Positions 49,716 to 58,632 of a stretch of DNA of 62,382 nucleotides are shown piece after piece. The DNA is taken from assembly GCA_030446505.1 (NCBI GenBank), contig JAUJND010000016.1:1-62382 (forward strand). Direction: 5' to 3'. The notes under the pieces are model-generated. The model ran no database searches and was not told the origin of the DNA. It saw nothing but the letters and a program-made list of their open reading frames with translations. The translations under genes were made by a program, and so were the position numbers. Position 1 is the first letter of the stretch. Each line of letters begins with the position of its first letter. The DNA comes from Chroococcidiopsidaceae cyanobacterium YX2bin18 (GTDB lineage: Bacteria; Cyanobacteriota; Cyanobacteriia; Cyanobacteriales; Chroococcidiopsidaceae).

Positions 49716-50936
49716 TTGAAATGCCACAGAGAATTGTCTTGTGTGTATACCAGGTGTGTAGTGCTAGGCGATGGACTTCGCGCCAAGGGACATGATGTTG
49801 TCTGGCTAACTCTGCACAGTCTTCATATTCTGGTTGGACGTTTGTAATTACTCTTTGTCCCATCCAGGCAATCTTCACCCGCACTGCACCATATTTGGTT
49901 TCAACCTGTTGAATTTCACGCTGTAAAATAGCGCGTTGCTGGGTAAAGCGACGAATCCCTAATGTACTTGTTTCTCGGAATAAAACGGTTTCACAACTGC
50001 TTAATTGCTGAGGATGGCAGATAACGGTAAGTAAAATTCCGGGACGGGACTTTTTCATCCCAATTGACTGAGTAAACACATCCACTGCCCCGGCAGCGAA
50101 TAACGCTTCAAACACATAAGCAATAACTTGAGGACTTGAATCATCTATTTGCGTTTCTAGGACAGAAATAGTCTCTAGAGGGCTTTGTGTGGGCAATTCA
50201 GCCTTACTACTTTCACCAAGCCAGAGCCGCAAAATGTTCGGAATTGGAAGATCGCGAGAACCTGCTCCTAGTCCGATTCGCTGGAGAGTCATTGCTGGTG
50301 GGGAACCAAAGTCGGTCGCAAGGGTAGTTGCGATCGCTGCCCCAGTTGGAGTTACAAGTTCCTGATCTATGCCATTACTGTAGATAGGAGTTCCGCGCAT
50401 TTCCCACAATTTCAACACGGCTGGTACTGGTATTGATAGAACACCGTGTGCTGCCCGAATTGTGCCGCCTCCGGTTGGTAGCGCCGAGCAATAGAGGTGA
50501 TCAATTCCCAGCCAATCTAACCCCAAACAAGTGCCAACAATATCAACAATGGCATCTACAGCACCAACTTCATGAAAGTGAACCTGCTGTGGAGAAATGC
50601 CATGTACCGCTCCTCTGCTGCTGCTAATTGACGAAATACTGCCAAACTCCAGGCTTCTGCTCGTGGTGGTAAATTAGCCCTTGTAATTAATTGTTCTATT
50701 TCTGGTAGATGGCGTTCGTGGTGGTGATCATTAGCTGATAAATCCACATAAACTTTAGTTGCTAGTTGACCATTACGATGAACTGGTTCTGCGCGTAACT
50801 GATACTCTTGCTCGATCCCCAGCCCTTTAAGCTTTTCAATCAAGTATTCTAAAGGAACACCAGCATTAGCGATCGCTCCTAGGCACATATCACCAGCAAT
50901 ACCAGTTGGACATTCTAGATAGGCAAGCTTTGTCAT
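49675..50936 (-). pseudogene. larC: Nickel pincer cofactor protein LarC, one frameshift
   Basis: LarC inserts nickel into the pyridinium-dithiocarboxylate cofactor of lactate racemase. N-terminal half: MTKLAYLECPTGIAGDMCLG (the family hallmark GIxGDM), then VYVDLSANDHHHERHLPEIE. The frame ends at 50556 in the sequence [13 protein letters not shown]; one G added to CGG near 50612 gives [20 protein letters not shown] and [20 protein letters not shown], the conserved metal-binding HFHEVGAxD motif, which flows into the second frame at 50526. The rest ([40 protein letters not shown]) is intact. No larB, larE or larA is present in this window, as in many cyanobacteria where DUF111 genes stand alone. 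Confidence 0.88.
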
Positions 50937-51000
50937 AGGAGTCAGAAAGATTACAGGCGACAGAAGACAGAATATTTATCCCTGACTCCTTTTAGATTTT

Positions 51001-51654
51001 ATGGCGACAATTTACACTGTTCATCCTCATAATCCCCAAGTCCGGATCATAGAACAAATTAGAGACGCACTGCGAAATGGTGCAGTGATGCTTTATCCTA
51101 CCGATACAGTTTATGCGATCGGTTGTGATTTGAACTCAAAATCCGCAGTCGAAAGAGTACGAAAGATTAAGCAGCTATCAAATGATAAGCCACTGACATT
51201 TTTATGTCCTTCTCTATCTAATGTGGCGACTTATGCCAGGGTGAGTGATCCAGCGTATCGGATTATGAAGCATCTAATTCCAGGTACGTACACCTTCTTG
51301 CTCCCAGCAACTAAATTAGTGCCAAAATTGGTTCAGAACCCAAAGCGCCAAACTACTGGAATTCGTGTACCAAACCATAATGTGTGTTTAGCTTTGTTGA
51401 ATGCTTTAGAAAATCCAATTATTTCTACTTCGGCTCATCTTACCGAAGATGAAGATGGGCAAGCAGTCTCGGTTGAAGAAAGCAATATCTCGCAAGTAGA
51501 ACTATTTGAGCGTTTAGACAAGTTGGTAGATGTAATTGTAGACAACGGTTCAGAACCGGGATATCAAGTTTCTACAATTCTGGACTTGACAGGGGAAGAA
51601 CCCGTCATTACTCGAAAAGGTTTAGGGTGGGAAGAAGCAGCAGCTTGGATTTAA
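51001..51654 (+). CDS. Sua5/YciO/YrdC-family protein (L-threonylcarbamoyladenylate synthase-like)
   Basis: 217 residues with the complete YrdC domain: AVMLYPTDTVYAIGCDLN near 30, KPLTFLCPSLSNVATYARV near 75, IPGTYTFLLPATKLVPKLV near 105 and RQTTGIRVPNHNVCLALLNA. These residues bind threonine, bicarbonate and ATP in synthesis of the t6A37 tRNA modification. The detailed pattern is that of the YciO branch, whose activity is weaker or uncertain, rather than canonical TsaC, so no symbol is given. Intact, with divergent larC upstream. Confidence 0.88.
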   Translation: MATIYTVHPHNPQVRIIEQIRDALRNGAVMLYPTDTVYAIGCDLNSKSAVERVRKIKQLSNDKPLTFLCPSLSNVATYARVSDPAYRIMKHLIPGTYTFLLPATKLVPKLVQNPKRQTTGIRVPNHNVCLALLNALENPIISTSAHLTEDEDGQAVSVEESNISQVELFERLDKLVDVIVDNGSEPGYQVSTILDLTGEEPVITRKGLGWEEAAAWI

Positions 51655-51798
51655 TTAAGAAGTAATGTGCAAGAAATGAGAAGGTAGAAGAACATTGCTC
51701 TTTTGTCCCGTAGTCTAACTGTTTCCTCTTTATTTATTATTAATATAAATTTAACTAAGGAAATTAAATCAAAACTAAAATCAGGAAACAAACTTGAT

Positions 51799-52888
51799 AT
51801 GAACAACGAATTATTAAGGAACATTTTTACAGATTCTGAGATAGAGTCTGTAAAAAATACAACAAGGAAAGATAAAGAACATCCTTTAAAAAGGATAATT
51901 CTGCCAAATAAACCTAATACAATAGCTAGGCAAGTTTCTGTAAACACTGAAAAAGCTTTTTAGAGTGGTTTTTGAAGAAAATAAGAAGTGGCTGTCAATT
52001 TTAAAGCCAAGGCTTCTTGATATAAATGATTATTCAGAGTCTTCTAGTGCTTTGGCTGAAATTAGAGCTTATGATTATTTATTGGAAGCTGAAATTTTAG
52101 TCAGACCGTTACCTCGAAAGTCATATCCTACGTCGGATTTTTCAATAGAGGAAAATAATGAAAAAGTTTCCCTAGAAGTCTATGCCAAACAATTAAATGG
52201 TATAGAATCTAAAGATTTAGAAAACTTTTATAACGAAAGACCTCAATTTCAAGAAGGCAAAAATACTTATACAAAAGTACATATAATAACACCATTTGGA
52301 AAACCTAAAGAAAACGAGAATATTTTTGAGTCATTTGAAGAACTAAGTAGAGAACAAAAACAACAAGAGAATACTACAGAAATTGCTATTAAAAAGATTG
52401 CTTTTATTAAAGACAAAGAGAATCAGTTGAGCGCAACTGAAACATCTATTTTGTGGTTAGATTTTCAAGATGAAGACTGGGATCTATTAATGAAGGTTAA
52501 TCAGCTATTACCAGTAATAACTTGGCATGGACTTTTCTACTCTGGTGCAATTTGGTATGCTTTTTATGGATGCAAGGATGCTCCAATCTTTGAAAATTTC
52601 AGTATAGAATCTCCTTTTTTAACTCCTATCAATAAAATGCGTCATGAAGGGCGTTTCCAAACGTCAACTAACATTGATGCTGTAGTAATTTCCTTTCCAA
52701 GAGCTACTGTAGTATTAGAAAATCCAGAAAGTCAAAAACCTATTAAACCCTGGCTCTGGAGAAAGCTTATTAGTATGCCATGGTTTAATTTTGAATATTC
52801 ATATTTAAATTGGCCTAACCCTAATTTAAAGCAAAAGTTAGAAAGTCAAAGAAATACTTTAATTGCTTTGAGCAATCTAGCAGAATAG
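51799..52888 (+). pseudogene. PD-(D/E)XK nuclease-like hypothetical protein, AT-rich, one frameshift
   Basis: Two frames separated at about 51962: an N-terminal piece (MNNELLRNIFTDSEIESVKN, PLKRIILPNKPNTIARQVSV) and the 307-residue main part. The main part starts with SALAEIRAYDYLLEAEILVR, then SDFSIEENNEKVSLEVYAKQ, giving an alpha-helix Glu, an Asp and an E-V-Y-A-K triad in the order of PD-(D/E)XK nuclease cores. Later parts (LWLDFQDEDWDLLMKVNQLL, NIDAVVISFPRATVVLENPE) are not recognised. AT content and lack of HIP1 octamers over 1.2 kb contrast with both sides, which suggests transfer. Function inferred from the motif only. Confidence 0.45.
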
Positions 52889-52956
52889 CAATCGTTCGAC
52901 AGCACAGAAACCCCTGCTACCCAAGAAGACACAATCTAGAGTGCCAACAATGCATA

Positions 52957-53025
52957 TTAATTCCGATGCCATCGAGTCCCATTCGGGCTATCAATTAGGG
53001 TAATGCCTTGTTCTTGGAGTTGATT
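52957..53025. repeat. Distal copy of the cysS 3' end (direct repeat A)
   Basis: 69 bases, 67 identical to 56961-57029. On the minus strand it encodes the last 22 residues of CysS, ending TLIDSPNGTRWHRN plus the stop codon. The rest of cysS is absent on this side. Confidence 0.9.
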
Positions 53026-53067
53026 TTAGAAGTATCATCCCCAGCGATAATCAGCATCCATATCAAT

Positions 53068-53700
53068 TCAAGTTTTTTCAGCTTGGTTAATAATTAGCTT
53101 CACCAAGTTTTCAATGAGTCGAGCGCGCTCCATTGGCACAATATCTTTGCCATGCAACATCTCTTGCACAATCATAAAATGCACGAGGGTACCAATAAAA
53201 ATTCGCGCCGTTGCTTCTGGGTCAGACAGCTTGAGTTGAGGACAGGTCGTGAAATATTGACGGAGCCTTTTGAAGGAGGTCTGCTCAATATTGCGAACAA
53301 AAGCGCGGGCTAACTGCGGGAACCGCCCTGACTCTCCCAAAATGACACGCATGAAGTTGAGGAACTGCGGCTCATTCATGCACGTATCTAACAACCGATT
53401 CGCTAAATCTCGAAGGACAATTTCTGGGGCAGTTTGTAGGACTTGAGCATTAGCAGGACCAAAAACCGAGCGAAACTTTCCTTCAACCAAGCGTTGGATC
53501 AGCGCGATGAATAAACCTTCTTTGTCCTGAAAGTGGCTATAAACAGTTGCTTTTGAAACACCTGCGGCGATCGCTACTCGATCCATACTTGTTGCTGCAT
53601 AGCCGTGTGCCAAAAACTCCTGCATTCCCCCTTCTAAAATAGCTTCGGCTTTCTCTGACGATAATTGGCGGTCGGCGCGTGGGGGTTTTGTCTGTTCCAT
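53068..53700 (-). CDS. TetR/AcrR-family regulator
   Basis: 210 residues. N-terminal HTH of the TetR type: AEAILEGGMQEFLAHGYAAT, SMDRVAIAAGVSKATVYSHF and QDKEGLFIALIQRLVEG (residues about 15-65). The C-terminal part is the ligand-binding all-helical domain with the TetR_C-like FMRVILGESGRFPQLARAFV. Divergent from the exporter genes with 127 bases between, so it most likely represses them. An inverted repeat in that gap is a candidate operator. Intact. Confidence 0.93.
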   Translation of the reverse strand: MEQTKPPRADRQLSSEKAEAILEGGMQEFLAHGYAATSMDRVAIAAGVSKATVYSHFQDKEGLFIALIQRLVEGKFRSVFGPANAQVLQTAPEIVLRDLANRLLDTCMNEPQFLNFMRVILGESGRFPQLARAFVRNIEQTSFKRLRQYFTTCPQLKLSDPEATARIFIGTLVHFMIVQEMLHGKDIVPMERARLIENLVKLIINQAEKT

Positions 53701-53781
53701 TCGGTAGTGTTTTGCTTTGGGCTAATGCGTCAAATTTGACTTGACATTACTATACTAAGCGGTTTAGTTTAATAATCAATG

Positions 53782-53812
53782 AACTGAACTGTATAGTTTA
53801 GTTAGTTCAGTT
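53782..53812. promoter_or_regulatory. Candidate TetR operator in the divergent promoter
   Basis: AACTGAAC and GTTCAGTT are perfect inverted repeats around a 15-base AT-rich centre (GTATAGTTTAG region). Nearby partial copies (GGTTTAGTTT, GTTTAGTTAG) suggest a multi-site operator. It overlaps the area just upstream of the strong AGGAGG of the devB-like gene. Assignment by position. Confidence 0.45.
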
Positions 53813-53827
53813 TAGGAGGCACTGACC

Positions 53828-55018
53828 ATGCAAAACACACCTGTTCAAGAAAGCCTAGCTGCCAAAGTTCGCAAGTCGAATTGGGCAATGATCGCCATAG
53901 CTTCGCTTTGTGTAGGTAGCGCGACGGTGGGGCTTTTTTGGCGCTTCCAGTCAACCCCAGCTTCACCACAGCCTGAGATTATCAGCGAGGCAGCCATTAA
54001 AACTGTCACTGCCTTGGGGCGATTGCAACCAAAGGGAGAAGTTATTAAACTCTCTGCACCAACTTCTAATAATGGAAACCGGGTTGATCGACTGCTGGTA
54101 AACGAAGGCGATCGCGTGAGAGTAGGGCAAGTGATCGCAATTTTGGATAACCGTGATCGCCTTCAGGCAGCATTGGAACAAGCACAAAAAGATGTGACTG
54201 TAGCACAGGCAAAACTTGCCGTCACTCAAGCCGGAGCAAAACAAGGTGAGATCGCCGCGCAACAGGCAGAACTTAATCGTTTAGAAGCAGAACGCCAGGG
54301 TGACATAATTTCGCAAGAGTCAAAAATTGCTCGATTAGCCGCAGAAATGCGAAATGCCCAAACCGAATACCAACGATACCAAGCGCTCTATCAAAATGGG
54401 GCAATCTCAGCCTCGGAGCGAGACTCAAAGCTTTTAACTTTAGAGACGGCACAGAAAAGCCTGCAAGAAGCTCAGGCAGAACTCAATCGCACGCGGTCAA
54501 CCCTCCCCGCAGAACTCGAAGAAGCGAGGGCAACCTTAAATAAAATTGCCGAAGTGCGTCCGGTAGATGTGGCTTATGATCGAGCAGAAGTTGATAAAGC
54601 TATTGCTGCTAGGAATCAGGCGAAAGTAGAGCTAGAACAGGCATTTGTGCGCTCGCCAGTTAATGGTGAGGTGTTATACATTCACACCCGTTCCGGGGAA
54701 GTCATTTCCAGTGATGGCATCCTAGAACTAGGGCAAACCCGACAGATGGAAGCGATCGCCGAAATTTATCAAAGTGATGTAAGTAAAATCCGGCTAGGGC
54801 AAAAGGTGCGAGTGTCGAGCGATTCACTACCGGGTGAATTGTCTGGGACTGTTACCCAAATTGGTTCACAGGTGCGACGACAAAATATTGTCAACACCGA
54901 CCCTAGCACAAACATTGACGCGAGAGTAGTTGAAGTCCACGTAGCGTTAGATGAAACCTCAAGTCAGAAAGCATCAAAGTTCACCAACTTGCAAGTTAAG
55001 GTAGTAATTGAGCCATGA
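53828..55018 (+). CDS. devB: DevB-family membrane fusion protein of an ABC exporter
   Basis: 396 residues. N-terminal membrane anchor (MIAIASLCVGSATVGLFW region), then biotinyl-lipoyl-like half GDRVRVGQVIAILDNRDRLQ, a long coiled-coil hairpin (residues about 105-235) and the second half with FVRSPVNGEVLYIHTRSGEV and QKVRVSSDSLPGELSGTV. ALGRLQPKGEVIKLSAP is the DevB family start. It links the inner-membrane ABC permease to an outer-membrane channel; in Anabaena DevBCA exports heterocyst glycolipids, and paralogs serve other substrates. AGGAGG precedes the ATG by eight bases. Overlaps the permease gene by ATGA. Confidence 0.92.
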   Translation: MQNTPVQESLAAKVRKSNWAMIAIASLCVGSATVGLFWRFQSTPASPQPEIISEAAIKTVTALGRLQPKGEVIKLSAPTSNNGNRVDRLLVNEGDRVRVGQVIAILDNRDRLQAALEQAQKDVTVAQAKLAVTQAGAKQGEIAAQQAELNRLEAERQGDIISQESKIARLAAEMRNAQTEYQRYQALYQNGAISASERDSKLLTLETAQKSLQEAQAELNRTRSTLPAELEEARATLNKIAEVRPVDVAYDRAEVDKAIAARNQAKVELEQAFVRSPVNGEVLYIHTRSGEVISSDGILELGQTRQMEAIAEIYQSDVSKIRLGQKVRVSSDSLPGELSGTVTQIGSQVRRQNIVNTDPSTNIDARVVEVHVALDETSSQKASKFTNLQVKVVIEP

Positions 55019-56190
55019 TGCAATGGATTCAACAACTGCAACGTCGCACACCGCTTGGATGGCTGCAACTGAGTCATGAAAAAGGACGGTTATGAGTAGC
55101 ACTTTCCGGCATTGCCTTTGCAGATGTACTGATGTTTATGCAGCTTGGTTTTCAGAACGCCCTGTATGATAGCAACACGCGTCTCAGTAGTTCCCTACAA
55201 ACTGACCTTGTGTTGCTTAGTCCACAGGCTCGCAATATGCAGAATCTATCGACATTTGCGCGGCGGCGGCTGTATCAGGCAATGGATATTCCAGGGGTGA
55301 AAGCCGCAGAGCCGTTTTACGCTAATACGATTGTCTGGAAGAACCCAGAGACGCGGCAAGAAAGCACAGTGCAATTAGTAGGCTTTAATCCAGACCATTC
55401 GGCGTTCAACTTGCCGGAAATAAATCAGCAATTGAATAAACTAAAACTGCCCGATACGGTGGTCTTCGATCGTGGTAGTCGCGGCAATTACAAAGAGACG
55501 ATACTTGCTGTTGCCCAGGCTCGACCTGTAACAACCGAAGTCGAAGGGCGCACAATTACAGTGGCAGGTTTGTTCACCTTGGGCGCTTCCTTTGGCGCAG
55601 ATGGCACGTTAATCACAAGCGACCAGAACTTTTTATTGATGTCTCCCAGACGAGAGGCTGCCAGCATTGGTTGGGGTTAGTGTATTTAACCCCTGGTGCT
55701 GACGAGCAGCAGGTAGTGACGGCTCTGCGATCGCACTTACCCAACGATGTGCAAGTAATGACTCACGCAGAATTTATTGAATTTGAAGAAAATTATTGGA
55801 AAAGTGAAAGTCCGATTGGCTTTATCTTTGGTTTGGGAACGGCAATGGCGTTTGTCGTTGGTGGTGTAATTGTCTATCAAGTGCTTTCAACAGATGTAAA
55901 CGCTCATCTCAAAGAATATGCCACCTTCAAAGCGATGGGCTACAACAATGTGTATCTATTAAGCGTGGTGTTTGAAGAAGCCGTTATTCTCGCAGTTTTG
56001 GGCTTCATTCCCGTCCCCATCTTGCCTTTGGGACTTTATGCCTTAGCCGCGCAAGCAACTGCCTTGCCGCTCTACATGACGCTTACGCGAGCAATTCTTG
56101 TGCTGATCTTGACTTTAATCATGTGTGGTTTGTCCGGAAGCGATCGCCACCCGTAAACTCCAATCTGCTGATCCTGCTGATATGTTTTAG
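55015..56190 (+). pseudogene. devC: DevC-family ABC exporter permease, one stop and two frameshifts
   Basis: Reads MMQWIQQLQRRTPLGWLQLS and HEKGRL, then TGA at 55093, then the same frame VALSGIAFADVLMFMQLGFQ. A frame change near 55672 joins ASIGWG to GLVYLTPGADEQQVVTALRS, and another near 56137 (beside a HIP1 octamer) joins MCGLSG to AIATRKLQSADPADMF, the usual DevC end. Reconstructed length is about 390 residues. Membrane segments: GIAFADVLMFMQLGF, GTAMAFVVGGVIVYQVL, YLLSVVFEEAVILAVLGFIP, ILVLILTLIMCGL; FtsX-like permease fold. The TGA is a nonsense change rather than an indel. Start overlaps devB by four bases. Confidence 0.88.
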
Positions 56191-56199
56191 GTCTCCATC

Positions 56200-56906
56200 A
56201 TGTCTCAGCCCGCTATCATCGTGCGCCACCTTGATCACTCCTTTGGTCAAGGTCAATTGCAGAAACAAGTTCTCTATGATATTAATCTCGAAATTAACAG
56301 TGGCGAAATTATAATCATGACCGGACCTTCTGGCTCTGGTAAAACAACCTTACTCACCTTGGTTGGCGGATTACGTTCTGCCCAATCTGGCAGCTTGCAA
56401 GTGTTGGGACAAGAACTTTGTGGTGCGACTGCTCAACAACTTACCCATGCACGTCGCGATCATGGGTATATTTTTCAAGCACATAACTTGCACAGCAGTC
56501 TTACTGCCCTGCAAAATGTCAGGATGGGGTTGGAACTTCACCACGATATTTCAACCGCAGAAATGCAAACTCGCGCGCCGAGATGCTCAAAGAAGTAGGA
56601 CTGGGCGATCGCGGCAATTACTATCCAGATGATTTATCGGGCGGACAAAAACAACGAGTGGCGATCGCGCGGGCTTTAGTGAGTCATCCCAAAATCGTTT
56701 TGGCAGATGAACCTACAGCAGCACTCGATAGTAAATCTGGGCGGGATGTGGTCAATCTGATGCAAACTCTTGCACGGGAACAAGGTTGCACGATCTTATT
56801 GGTAACGCACGATAATCGAATCTTAGATATTGCGGATCGCATTGTGGACATGGAGGACGGTAGGTTGACTAATAACACGACGACAGCAATTTCGTCAGTT
56901 GCCTAA
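56200..56906 (+). pseudogene. devA: DevA-family ABC exporter ATPase, one frameshift
   Basis: Start MSQPAIIVRHLDHSFGQGQL. Walker A TGPSGSGKTTLLTLVGG near residue 46, Q-loop GYIFQAHNLHSSLTALQNVR, then the frame breaks near 56577 (RAPRCSKK) and continues EMLKEVGLGDRGNYYPDDLS, signature LSGGQKQRVAIARALVSHP, Walker B IVLADEPTAALD and LLVTHDNRILDIADRIVDME. One base missing in GCGCC explains it. Reconstructed length about 235, normal. Ten bases after devC; together with devB this is a full export unit, probably substrate-inducible through the TetR protein. Confidence 0.9.
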
Positions 56907-56960
56907 GATGTTACTAGCATCCGCAAACTGCCACATTAGCAAAATGTTGGATGGTGCGAT

Positions 56961-57029
56961 TTAATTGCGATGCCATCGAGTCCCATCCGGGCTATCAATT
57001 AGGGTAATGCCTTGTTCTTGGAGTTGATT
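56961..57029. repeat. Native cysS 3' end (direct repeat B)
   Basis: Last 69 bases of cysS including the stop codon, matched 67/69 by the copy at 52957-53025. Mismatches are at the seventh base and in the CCCATYCGG stretch. The 3.9 kb between the two copies holds exactly the TetR-DevBCA cassette. Confidence 0.9.
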
Positions 57030-58458
57030 GCGGATACGATCGCCTTCAGCAAAATTCTTGGCTACGCGCATTCCCACGCTGCTGAATCAGAGCTTCAATT
57101 TCGGCATCGCTTGGAGTTACCTTTAGTTCCCCAACTGTCTTTGCACCACTAGCTTGCAGGTTTGCTGAGGCTACTACAGGTTCTTCAAAATTGGCTTCTA
57201 GTCCTAAAATTTGTGCCAAATTGACTAAGGTGCGCCACTGCCGCTCAAGGTGTTGCGATGGCGTTTCAGTCATTTCAGCCTTACCTTGATGCACGAAAAT
57301 ATTACGTTCGCGGCGTAGCTCTTTAGCAAGCTCAAACAGAATGGCTATTCCACCAGGAAAATTAAAATCATCATCAACCGTTGATTGGAATCGTTGCACT
57401 GTATGGATATCTAAATCATTTCCATTTTCTGTCCAACCTAGTAGGGGTACACCATACTGATATCCGAAAAGCAAACCTTCCTTAAGGGTGTGCCAACCGT
57501 TAGTAGCAGATGCGATCGCTTCATCACTAAAATCAATGGGCGTGCGGTATTGAGCCATGAGAACAAATAGCCGCACTGCCATCGGATCAGTAGGACGATC
57601 CAGTAATTCCCGAATTGTAATAAAGTTGCCCAAAGACTTAGACATCTTCTCCCCCTCCACCGTCACCATGCCATTGTGTAGCCAATAATTAGCTAGCGGT
57701 TTACCAGTAACGGCTTCACTTTGAGCAATTTCATTTTCATGATGCGGGAAAATTAAGTCTGCACCCCCAGCGTGGATGTCAATCGTATCACCAAGGCGAT
57801 CGCGCACCATTGCGGAACACTCAATATGCCAACCAGGTCGTCCTGCACCCCACGACGATTCCCACGCTGGTTCCCCTGGCTTCGCCGCTTTCCACAAAGC
57901 AAAATCAAACGGGTCTTTCTTTTTTGGCTCTGGATCAACGCTTGTCACTCTGCCACTTGCCCCTGCTTGCAAGCCTTCTAACTTGCGTTTACTAAGCTTG
58001 CCATACTCTTTAAACTGCCGGACTGCGTAATAAACATCACCCGCCTCTGGATAGGCATAACCTTTATTTTCCAATTCATGAATTAATCGCTTAATTCCAT
58101 CCATTGTGTGAGTGGCACGGGGATACTCCGAAGCTTCCTGAATATTTAGCCGCGCCATGTCCTCAAAATATGCTTGGATGTAGCGTTCAGCTACGGATTC
58201 CATTGACGATCCTTCTTGTCGCGCACGGGTTAGAATTTTGTCATCAATATCAGTAAAATTCTGGACATAACGCACGTCATATCCCAAGGATTGTAGATAG
58301 CGGCGTACTACATCCCAAACAATACACGCCCGCGCATGACCCAAGTGGCAGTAGTCGTAAACCGTTACGCCACAGTAATACATCCGCACCTGATTCGGTT
58401 CTAGCGGTTTAAAGAGTTCCTTGCGGTGAGTAAGAGTGTTGTAAAGGGTTAAGGTCAT
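56961..58458 (-). pseudogene. cysS: Cysteinyl-tRNA synthetase, one frameshift near the end
   Basis: Class I aminoacyl-tRNA synthetase. N-terminal MTLTLYNTLTHRKELFKPLE, zinc site start YYCGVTVYDYCHLGHARACI (HIGH-like motif as HLGHA), GWHIECSAM, HHENEIAQSE, and KMSKSLGNF (KMSKS). The open frame stops at 57046 after [12 protein letters not shown], but the true end is in the other frame: [20 protein letters not shown] and [12 protein letters not shown], stop 56961-56963. A small run of changes near 57060-57075 causes it. Full length is then about 490. Being essential, a frameshift here is best read as a sequence error. Start could also be 58464. Confidence 0.95.
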
Positions 58459-58492
58459 GGGCATGGGAATGGTGAAATCTGTTTTCTCGGCA

Positions 58493-58528
58493 CTGTTTTT
58501 AGGTAAAACTAGTCTTACCTAAAAACAG
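58493..58528. promoter_or_regulatory. Perfect 14-bp inverted repeat in the cysS/cobW divergent promoter
   Basis: CTGTTTTTAGGTAA, eight bases, TTACCTAAAAACAG. It lies 35 bases before cysS and 105 before the CobW gene, so it could be an operator for either, or form a hairpin in the cysS leader. The regulator cannot be named; it is not a typical Zur box. Confidence 0.6.
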
Positions 58529-58632
58529 CAATAATAGGGGAGGGCAGGTGGAATCTTCGTTGGCATTCCTCAAAAGAGTGCGCCCTGTAACTATATACTG
58601 CTATTTTTTGACGTTTTTGACAGCGACTTGCT

